Assembly (NCBI GenBank): GCA_030141605.1
Contig: JAQGDQ010000827.1
Span: forward strand, 1-64,000
Source of the DNA: Tubiluchus corallicola
Lineage: Eukaryota; Priapulida; Priapulimorpha; Priapulimorphida; Tubiluchidae
Direction: 5' to 3'
Length of the DNA stretch: 64,000 nucleotides
Under the pieces are notes generated by a model, which searched no databases, had not been told where the DNA came from, and was given only the letters and a program-made list of their open reading frames with translations. Position numbers and translations under genes: made by a program. Of this stretch, positions 12,001 through 24,000 are shown piece by piece (position 1 is the first letter of the stretch; each line of letters opens with the position of its first letter).

Positions 12001-15000
12001 CTATTTAAAAAAAATTCACTCTTTAAGGTTCACTCAAAGTCGTAATTACATATTATGTTTTCCTTTCTCAACTTTCAGGTTTATTGCTCTTATACCATTG
12101 CTATTATTACAACATTTACTTCATCCTTATTTACACTAAGTTATCTACAGAAGCATGCATAACTATAATCATTTTTTCATTTAAGTAAGGTGAGTGTGTT
12201 AATGACTGTATCGTCGTACATTCACCTTGCACTACGCAGATCATTTTATTTAAAGTTTATTAATGTGTGTGATATTGATGTGTGAAATAAAATTCATAGT
12301 TCATAGTTCTGTCAAGATGTGCTTTTGAGACACCCTTTCATTACCTCGTGTTCCAAATTTTTATATTCGCCTTCTGTGTTTTCTCTGATGACAATAATGT
12401 CAACATCCCGATGTCGCGTGTTCACGTTTGGAACGCTAAAACAATGCACTACGTTAGCGAACAGATCCAGCTTCACGCGCAGCGACAGGTTATGCGAGAC
12501 GAAGCCAGGCTTTAAGTGTTTTGTTTCAATATTACCTGTAAGAAAAGTGCTGGTTTCATAAATATGTGATTTAGTAATTACAAAAGAACACAGAATCCAG
12601 AAGTAAATTAAATTTAAAAATCTTGAACAACGACAGGACAGCTAACACTGTACAGTAGTCGCCGCTCAATAGACTCACAGTTAATAGACTCAGTCACTTA
12701 ATTTACTCAAAAGCGCCTGAAATGGGCCGCTTCTATTCAAATATACATAAAAACGTAATTGACTCAAATAATCTGCATAATTGACTCAATATTTTGCTTC
12801 ACCTACTTAAAATAAAATATTTGTATGAGCCCAAAGAGCCTTTCCTACTTTGATGTAATTTTTACTTTATGTATGCAGAAACAATCATGTTAAGTACCGT
12901 TTTGTTTGTAAACAGGTAAGTTTATCATGCGCTAATATGCTAGTCTAGCGGTTTTGCGTTGAATCAATTATCCCCTTGCCCACTGTTGTGCAAAGAATTC
13001 TGGAAGCTCAACATCTAATCACTTGCCTAGCAGTTTCCCTTGCAAATCACGCTTTCAGGCTTAATGATCTTCAACAATAACAGATTTTCAACGTTTTTGT
13101 AATTCCAAAAACTTTATGGGCCAACTTCTTCGCGAGAAAATGAAGCAACCGACTTTGAAAGGAATTTTTGTAATTTTTGCAAATAAACAGACTTAGAAAA
13201 GTCTGTGATTTAGAAAAGTATACTTTTTACTTTACTGCTAATTCACTTACATAAAATAATATTTTAAAATATTTTTTCTAATTTTTAACTGCAAAAAGGA
13301 ACTTAGGCATTACTTCACTTCTAAAATTCATCAAAATCCTTAGCAGAGCATAGTAAGCTGATGACTCATACTTCTACACCTGTAATACCATTGGTTGATA
13401 GGTTCAGTCGGTTAATTGGGTCAAAACACGTCGGTCCCAAAGTGAGTCTATTAAGCAGCGCCTACTGTACTATCAGAATGACAGGCTACAGAAAATCATG
13501 TTAGAAAACTAGCCAGGTTTGATTTCGAATTGACCCTGCAAATCCTCCCTCATGATTTTTTTTGCTACACTGAGCTTCTTTTAATAATTTTAATAGAAGA
13601 TGCACAAAAGAGCTTAAGTCTTTGGTTCTTAAACTTCTCAACTCTTACATGTTTACTTACAACATTCATAGATAGGCAGAGCAGCTGCTTACAAATCCAG
13701 CTTTTTCAAACTGGCCTCTTATCTGTGGAATCTTTCCTAATAAAATGATCGCTTTAACAGGTGCTTCCTATCTCTAGCAAATCAGATTCAGAAGGACTTT
13801 ACATTTCCCCACACAATTTAAATACGGTAACCCTAACCCAACCCTAACTCCATCTCTACCCTTAATCCTAATCCTAGCCCTAATCCTAATCCGTTTCACT
13901 AACTAATTTCTTGGGTGAAGGAAATCATAAACTTTAGCCAAAGATTCTATTTTTCTGAACTTGTATTCGTAGGGTTACCATACGTCCGGGTTTCCCAGAC
14001 ACGTCCTCTTTTTGGTCCTTTTCAAAAAATCGGCAGTTTGTTCAGGTTTTGCCTCAATCCGTAAGTATGTACGGACGTTGCCAAATTCAGAGGCATACAA
14101 CAGTACGAGACAAAGAAAAGGTTGTTAATATTCAAAACAAGATGTTGCTAATGTCTCAAAATGCAACCCTTGTAAAAGCTCTGTGTACGTATTTACTTAA
14201 CAAAAGTAAGTGATGCGTACATCAGTATGAGTCACACGACTCACAACGCTGTCGATACTCGGCGTATTCCCTAACGACTTAAAATGACGTCAGATTCCCG
14301 GAGCCATTTTGTTTGTTTTTATGTGAATTTCTTTAAATTTGTATAGTTTCGCTGTTTTGCAGTTTTGAGCAACTGGGAAAAGTTAATTAGAAAGTAGCAA
14401 TGCCAAAATGACAGTGTGAATTTACAGATGAAATGAAAGCCAAGTACCCGTGTCCTCTTTTTCAACTCAGACAATATGGTAACCCTATGAATTAGTATCT
14501 CCACATTTTTACTGCAACCCCATACGATGAGTGCCTTAATAGGGGAGGGAGGCAGTATAAATAAAAACTTAGCTAATTTTACATGTGTTTAATGAAGGTT
14601 TTGCTGGATAAAATAACTATTACAGCGAAATGAAATTAATTACTTTCACGGCTCAGGTTAATCAAAATGAGTCATCACATGGTTTGCAAGTGACGCAAAA
14701 CATTTTTTGTGCATACTGAGGTGTGCTAAAGTTTTCCAGCTTACGATGATAATTTTGTACAGAAGTGAATTGAATGAGTTTAATTGCTAAGCTTGTGTAA
14801 TTGCAACTCACGTAAAAAATTACCTTTTAGAGCTACTTTATTTCGCTTTACTGCTGTAATTGCATTCTCTAGAGAAGTGTCGTCATCGTGAACGGAATCA
14901 ACAATCACCTCTTCAAAATCGACTGGTACCGCCGCTGTTCTATAACAAAAAAATAGTGATGCTATAGGAAATTGTTGTGTTTCTCTCGGAAGGCTCGTAG

Positions 15001-18000
15001 AGAAAACCAGAAAACACTCCATCAAATTAAACTAGTTTATTAAGCGAGAATTCTACAACACAAAAGTATGAAGGAACGCCAAATGTTTACAGTAAGCGTG
15101 AAAATGTGGAAAGCATTTGAGTGTATCTGAAAATACAGGTATACAAGAGAATGTGTAAGTGTGCTTCCGTGCGAATCTGTGTGTGTGTCTCAGCGGCCTG
15201 CTTCGCCTTATATACCGTGCCAGGGAACATTCCAGAAGTTTCTTTCTAGAACATTCTACAAGGTAAGACGATTATTCTATTATGCTATGGAACATTCTAC
15301 AATGTTCTATTCAATTCTAATAGATGCCAGAGATCTCCTCAACAGAGATGTTATATATAACATGTATAACAGCCCCTAAAAATGATGCAATAGAAAAGCA
15401 AACAAAAAAAATGTACCTGTCAAATTGGTGCCTCAGACAGTGGAAGTTCAAAGAGTAGCTAAAACGTAGCGAAAACAAACAACTAAACTAAGAAATGATC
15501 CGGCCAATATAGGCTACAACATATTTGGTTCATATCTGACAGGTAATTACTCAAAAGACATGACTATTTAGCAGACAAAACACACTGGATCAAGGTTAAG
15601 GTTTTTTAAGTCTATCTTGGAATCAGGAAACTCCTAATTTTAGTAAACACTACGAGGGTCTACTGTATTCCATTAAAAAGTAGTTATTTTAATAAGACAG
15701 TGAAACTAATGATTTATCGCAGTACCAAAATAAGTACATTAATTGTTATTGAAAGAAAAATCGTCCATAAGTCAGCAATTAAGTTTTCCTAGTGGTTCGC
15801 ATATCTTGAATCTTCATTTCATGAGGATCATTTTGATGCCAAATTCATCACTCAATGTTATTTCTAAGCTAAGATAATTCACATTGAAGTTGAGCTACAC
15901 ACTGAAAAACGAAATCTTGAGAAAATCACTGTTAAAGTTATCCATTGTATTTGTCGCGTCTCTACAAAGCACTTAGCAACCGTGCAAACTTTGAAGCACA
16001 TTAAAGTTATATTTAAATCCAGTAGATGGCTCCTCCTGATGAACATCTGGGCTTGGCAACAGAAAAAAATCCAAAGCAAAATGACACCTTCCACGAGCTA
16101 CAAATGGAGTTTGAAAATAAAAGTTTTTTATAATTTCATTACTAGTTTCTAGACTGAAAAGTGGGTAAGGAGTTGTAAAATTAAATTTTCAGTGTTTTTT
16201 GAACACAGTTTTGATAATTTGATGAATGCTAGAATACACAACTCCAATATATTTAGCATTGGTTTTTATAAAATATGAAAAATAGATATTTGACCAAATT
16301 TTTGGGTCATTCTATTTTGAAGTATCATACAGCAGTTTTAACTATGCCGACTTATGGACGGTTTTGGTACGCAAGCATACAATTATTATTGAAAGAAAAA
16401 TCATAGAAAATGCTAAGATTATTCATATTCAAATTGAATTTTCATGTATTCACTCTGTTACATTACATTCTTTACTTCACTTTATATGTGAAACTCACAC
16501 TGCATCAGCACAAACAAAAATGTCAAGTACTATGTTGATCCCGCAATTTCCAAATCTTCTCAAAAGCACACGTAAGATTAAATGCAGTGAATTCCAGAAG
16601 ATGAGAAAAAACATTATTTCAGATAAAATTTTTGTGGAGTCTCATTGCTTCAGACAGCAAATGCCAATTATTGAAATAATACAGTCATACCGCTATTTTC
16701 AAACGTCTCCATACTTGTACAAATCGGTTTTTGAGCAAAAAATTCGGGCTGAAATTGTCTCCGCTCTCGACCAGAATTTCGGTACTCGACCAACCACCAA
16801 ACACGTGATGAACACATGCACAGCGAGCCGAGTAGAGCCGAGCATAACCGACCGCATCTGAGAGTAGTCACGCACAAGATTTGAATCGCCTAACATCGCT
16901 AAGTGCTTTCTACGCTTATTTTTCTCCGCCTCTTCATGCAGGAACAATTATGTTTTTCTTTCAAAGTAATTCTATTATGTTTTCCTCATCAATTATATCA
17001 TATCTACTGTTTGACTAAGCATTTTTGCATTATTATATTTCGTTTTAGTAATACTTTACAGTTCATTTGGTGCTTGAGAATGGATTATTTGCTTTTACAT
17101 TATGCCTTATGAGAATAAATGATTCAGTACTCATTCAAATCAGTTTTCAAACACTTTCTAGGAACGAATTATGGTGGAAAACAGAGGTACTATGCTACTA
17201 GGTATCTGGACATGTATACATATTCTTACTTCTAAACTGTAAGCCTCGTCCCTAAGTCCTCTCTGTTTCGCACGATTTGCGTGACTTACAATTACTGAAA
17301 GCTTTACCACTATTTTCTCTTTGTTTAGAACACTTTGTATAAGAAAACAAAAAATTTAATTCTCCACAATATTTCTTACTAATTTTGCTTAAATAATGTG
17401 CAAATACTGCACATAAATAATCTAAGTGAAAGCATTCAAAGCAGGCTCATACTTGAATAGTTGCTTAACACATGACATCAGCTCAGGTCCCACTCCATCG
17501 CCGGCAATCATTGTTACAGTATGGCGTCCTCCATATTTTGCTGGCGGCTGCAAAACACACAAAAAGTGAAATTTATACAACGTAAACTTTATGTAATGCT
17601 AATAACCTATTTAAGTTATAATCAAATCACCAAATAATGTAATAAATATGCATGCCAGACAGAGCATTAAATTTACTGACTATTAAAGAAGTAGCAAAAT
17701 GAAAGATGTTTTTTCTACACTGTATGTTGATTTTTTTTATTATTCTGAACGTACATAAACACTAGGGGTGAGCATCGAACATTCGAATCGAATTCGAACG
17801 CTCAAATTCGATTCAAACGAGTTTTTTTAGTTCGAACTCGATTCGAATCCAAAACTATAGATTCGAATAATTCAGCACGTCAATCACATATGTTCCTGAT
17901 CACTAAAACGATTGAAACAACATGCAATTAGCGTGATTTAGCAGTGATTTCTGTGCCAAATTTAAACAAATTACTAGTCGTTTTATTGCAGAACAAAATC

Positions 18001-21000
18001 TAGTGATATGCATGTTCTTTGAAAGACTAATTTTTGCTGGTGGTTCGAAAACTTGTTCGAAAATCTGTCAATCTCAATTTGAATTCGATTCGAATTCGAA
18101 ACACTGAAGTTCGGTTCCATTCGAATTCGCTTTCTGGAAGAGAATGCTCACCCCTAATAACCTATTTAAGTTATAATCAAATCACCAAATAATGGAATAA
18201 ATATGCATGTCAGACAGAGCATTAAATTTAGTGACTATTAATGAAGTAGCAAAACAAAGGATGTTTTTTCTACACTGTATGTTGATTTTTTTATTATTAT
18301 CTACACCAACGTACATAAACACATGGAATTTGCACTAACAGAATGTTTGTATCTTGTGTTTGCTTACATAGATAGTTCCCAAAATACTGAGACAAGAATG
18401 GCCTATTTGTTTCACCAAACTTCTTAGTAAGATAAGCTATGACTACTAGCAGAATCAGAGAGTAATTATTATAATGGTCAAATATGAGGTTCAAATTTTG
18501 AAGCATTTATTGCTAAAAAATTTCCAAAACAAAAAGTAAAACTACTGTCAGATGACTGTGCTTCTTTCAAGTGATATACTTAAAAAATCAAAAGCAGCAC
18601 CAGAAAATTAAAAAACTTGAAAAATGTTCAGACTTCTCCTTTAGTATGTCATATTTATATGATTATATTATGTGACATGATATCATATGACCATGAGATC
18701 AATATAACATATGATATGACATGAGTCATTATGCATATCATTATTGTTCTAATGATGTTATAATGATACTTCACAATTTACCATTGATTCACATATAAAA
18801 TGGTTTTTACTTACTACATCAATAATAAACCGCCTTGATATGAACTGCGTAGTCGTCCGTTGTGGCTGCAAAATTAAAAACATGAACTCTGTAAAATAGC
18901 GTGCAAAATGAATGAAAGTCAGTTGTTTAACAAATTAGAATGTATGTACCATAACGGAATAGAGTAAATTCCTATAATGTTTAATAAAATTAGGAGTTTT
19001 CTGATTACAAGATAGACTTAAAAAGCCTTAGTCTTGATCCAGTGTGTGATGTCTGCTATAGACTTAAAAAGCCTTAGCCTTGATCCAGTGTGTGATGTCT
19101 CCTATAGACTTAAAAGGGCTCAGCCTTGATCCAGCGTGTGATGCCTGCTATAGACTTAAAAGGGCTCAGCCTTGATCCAGCGTATGATGCCTGCTATAGA
19201 CTTAAAAGGGCTCAGCCTTGATCCAGCGTGTGATGTCTGCTATAGACTTAAAAAGCCTTAGCCTTGATCCAGCGTGTGATGCCTGCTATAGACTTAAAAA
19301 GCCTTAGTCTTGATCCAGTGTGTGATGTCTCCTATAGACTTAAAAGGGCTCAGCCTTGATCCAGCGTGTGATGTCTGCTATAGACTTAAAAAGCCTTAGC
19401 CTTGATCCAGTGTGTGATGTCTGCTATAGACTTAAAAGGGCTCAGCCTTGATCCAGTGTGTGATGTCTGCTATAGACTTAAAAGGGCTCAGCCTTGATCC
19501 AGCGTGTGATGCCTGCTATAGACTTAAAAGGGCTCAGCCTTGATCCAGCGTGTGATGCCTGCTATAGACTTAAAAGGGCTCAGCCTTGATCCAGCGTGTG
19601 ATGTCTGCTATAGACTTAAAAAGCCTTAGCCTTGATCCAGCGTGTGATGCCTGCTATAGACTTAAAAAGCCTTAGTCTTGATCCAGTGTGTGATGTCTCC
19701 TATAGACTTAAAAGGGCTCAGCCTTGATCCAGCGTGTGATGTCTGCTATAGACTTAAAAGCCTTAGCCTTGATCCAGTGTGTGATGTCTGCTATAGACTT
19801 AAAAGGGCTCAGCCTTGATCCAGTGTGTGATGTCTGCTATAGACTTAAAAGGGCTCAGCCTTGATCCAGCGTGTGATGCCTGCTATAGACTTAAAAGGGC
19901 TCAGCCTTGATCCAGCGTGTGATGCTTGCTATAGACTTAAAAGGGCTCAGCCTTGATCCAGCATGTTTTGTCTGCTAACAAATCATGTCCATTGAATAAT
20001 TACCTGTCAGATATGAATCAAATATTTTATAGCCTACATCTGAGAGATTATTTTCTAGTTCAGCTGTTTTCTAGTTCACTACACATTAGCTATTCTTTGA
20101 ACTTTCACTGCATGAGGCATCATATCAAGTGTTAGTCACTTAGTTATCCCTATGTAGCAATAACTAGACAGCCGGGAAAGGCAAATCTTAGAGAATGTTC
20201 GTCCAAGATCATCTGGACAACCAGCAGATGCCAACAGAGCAGTCAAAACTAACTAGCGAACTAACCTCCTAAGAAACTTCCTATGAAGCTGACTAGGCAG
20301 GTTTTACGGCAAGCAGAGATTGAAAAGGCCACCAAAGAAGTCAAGTGGATAAGCTCAAACCTTTCAGACATTGAAATCATGTGGCTGTCAATATACAGTG
20401 TGGATGATGGCTCAAATCGGAACACCCTCATTGAAGAAAGTAAGTAACTGCGATGAGTTGCCAAACTTGGGTAGAAAGTTTTATCGAAAGTATCATCGTG
20501 GCTTGACGTTTCTTATTAAAATAGCATTGTAAGTGCTTAGTTCTAAAGGTCAAGTACATGTAATACTAACGGCTTTAAAATAATACCTGAAATCATTTGC
20601 CTAACTACTACCTGTTACCTTTTCCACTGCTTAGTCAAAACAAAAAAACCTTGACAGTCATTATTTCTCATACTAAACAGTCATTTCTCAAGTTCTTCCA
20701 GAAACTGTTCACTGACAAAGCACTCAATGATTGAAAATGAAAGGAGATTTGGTGACTGAACTGCTAGAATTCTAAAGCAGAGAACTTCAGGCATGATACA
20801 CAGATATGTTCAATATCCACAACATGGCTTTTGTGACCATGACGAAAATTCAACTGCAATATGAAGCCAGCTGACCAAATCAGTAGTTTGACACCATTTC
20901 TTTAAAGATATAAAATTTACTTGGATTCAAGTTAATAGTTAAGCTTGTGCATTTATCTTAGGTTGCATTAAGAGTAGTACATTTAGGCAAGGTAACCAGA

Positions 21001-24000
21001 CAACCAATGGACATTCAAGAACTCGTTATGTAGTATATTAAGGCAAGTAACCAGACAACCAATGGACATTCAAGAACTGGTCATGTAGTATATTAAGGCA
21101 AGTAACCAGACAACAAATGCACATTCAAGAACTGGTTATGCAGTATATTAAGGCAAGTAACCAGACAACCAATGGACATTCAAGAGTATATTAAGGCAAG
21201 ATACCAGACAACCAATGCACATTCAAGAACTGGTCATGTAATATATTAAGGCAAGTAACCAGACAACCAATGCACATTCAAGAACTGGTCATGTAGTATT
21301 TAAGGCAAGTACCAGACAACAATGACATTCAAGAACTGGTCATGTATATATTAAGGCAAGTAACCAGACAACCAATGTTTGGTGTTTGGGTGGACATTCA
21401 AGAGGTTTATATGTTAAGGCAAGTAACCAGACAACCAATGGACATTCAAGAACTGGTCATGTAGTATATTAAGGCAAGTAACCAGACAACCAATGCACAT
21501 TCAAGAACTGGTTATGCAGTATATTAAGGCAAGTAACCAGACAACCAATGGACATTCAAGAGTATATTAAGGCAAGATACCAGACAACCAATGCACATTC
21601 AAGAACTGGTCATGTAATATATTAAGGCAAGTAACCAGACAACCAATGCACATTCAAGAACTGGTCATGTAATATATTAAGGCGAGTAACCAGACAACCA
21701 ATGGACATTCAAGAACTGGTCATGTAGTATATTAAGGCAAGTAACCAGACAACAAATGCACATTCAAGAATCAATGCACATTCAAGAACTGGTCATGTAA
21801 TATATTAAGGCAAGTAACCAGACAACCAATGGACATTCAAGAACTGGTTATGCAGTATATTAAGGCAAGTAACCAGACAATCAATGCACATTCAAGAACT
21901 GGTTATGTAATATATTAAGGCAAGTAACCAGACAACCAATGGACATTCAAGAACTGGTTATGCAGTATATTAAGGCAAGTAACCAAACAACCAATGGACA
22001 TTCAAGAACTGGTTATGTAGTATATTAAGGCAAGTAACCAGACAACCAATGGACATTCAAGAGTATATTAAGGCAAGATACCAGACAACCAATGCACATT
22101 CAAGTACTGATCATGTAATATATTAAGGCAAGTAACCAGACAACCAATGCACATTCAAGAACTGGTCATGTAATATATTAAGGCAAGTAACCAGACAACC
22201 AATGGACATTCAAGAACTGGTCACGTAGTATATTAAGGCGAGTAACCAGACAACCAATGGACATTCAAGAACTGGTCATGTAGTATATTAAGGCGAGTAA
22301 CCAGACAACCAATGCACATTCAAGAACTGGTCATGTAATATATTAAGGCAAGTAACCAGACAACCAATGGACATTCAAGAACTGGTCATGTAATATATTA
22401 AGGCAAGTAACCAGACAACCAATGGACATTCAAGAACTGGTCATGTAGTATATTAAGGCAAGTAACCAGACAACCAATGCACATTCAAGAACTGGTTTGT
22501 ATATTAAGGCAAGATACCAGACAACCAATGCACATTCAAGAACTGGTCATGTAATATATTAAGGCAAGTAACCAGACAACCAATGCACATTCAAGAACTG
22601 GTCATGTAATATATTAAGGCGAGTAACCAGACAATCAATGGACATTCAAGAACTGGTCATGTAGTATATTAAGGCAAGTAACCAGACAACCAATGCACAT
22701 TCAAGAGTATATTAAGGCAAGATACCAGACAACCAATGCACATTCAAGAACTGGTCATGTAATATATTAAGGCAAGTAACCAGACAATCAATGCACATTC
22801 AAGAACTGGTTATGTAATATATTAAGGCAAGTAACCAGACAACCAATGGACATTCAAGAACTGGTCATGTAGTATATTAAGGCGAGTAACCAGACAACCA
22901 ATGCACATTCAAGAACTGGTTATGCAGTATATTAAGGCAAGTAACCAGACAACCAATGCACATTCAAGAACTGGTTATGCAATATATTAAGGCAAGTAAC
23001 CAGACAACCAATGCACATTCAAGAACTGGTTATGTAATATATTAAGGCAAGTAGCCAGACAACCAATGCACAGTCAAGAACTGGTTATGTAGTATATTAA
23101 GGCAAGTAGCCAGACAACCAATGCACATTCAAGAACTGGTTATGTAGTATATTAAGGCAAGTAACCCGACAACAAATGCACATTCAAGAACTGGTTATGC
23201 AGTAAAAACTTCGATTTTTCGCTTAATTCTAAATCTCATTCTAATTCCAAATTTTATGTCACAATACTAACTAATTATCATTACTAGTTTTTGGAATACA
23301 AGCTGCTTAGAAAGTGCCTGGATTAGACGTTTGTAACTCGTCTATTCTGCTTTATTAATTGAACTTAAAATCTTAGTCATTGTTACAGTGTGAAAAGCTT
23401 TGTAATTTATAAGTGATGAGCTGGCAAGTTTCTTTACTTAATAAATTTTAAATGTAGCCCAGACTCATGCCCAAATGAACATAATAACGACATTTGTGTT
23501 ATTGTGTACCGGGTGCACCCTGCGGTTATGGTTTGACACCTGTTCGTCTACATCAGCAATGATTTCTACATCTATAAACAATTCACTTGACAATGTTACA
23601 AGACTTCCGGGTGAACCAAGGATCCGTGGTGGAGAAGAACTATTCGAAAGAGAATTTCCGTTTATTGTTGGAATTAGTACCAAAGGCGATACAGATTTTT
23701 GTGGTGGAAATCTCATCGACAACTTATGGGTATTAACAGCAGCTCACTGTTTTTTAGAGGATGATAAAAAAACCTGGGAACAGCCTGGGAAGCACTTGAA
23801 AATATTCCTTGGGAGCAATAAGTTATTTGAGTCGACAGTACAGCGCTGGGTTTACTGGTACAAAAGGCATCCTCAGTTTGACCCAAACAGTGATCAACCT
23901 AATGCGCATGATATTGCTCTAGTGCGAATGAATGAGCATGTTCATTTTACTCACGACATCAAACCTGCTAACCTGCCCATTTGCAACAAGGATAGTTACA

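Noticed and set aside
13829-13893. True telomere or chromosome-fusion scar
   Set aside because: The block is degenerate and occurs in the same context in another copy of the same mobile element at 36261-37162.
16364-16861. 165-codon open frame as a gene
   Set aside because: It overlaps the end of repeat R1, has no recognisable domain and lies in an IDH3G intron.
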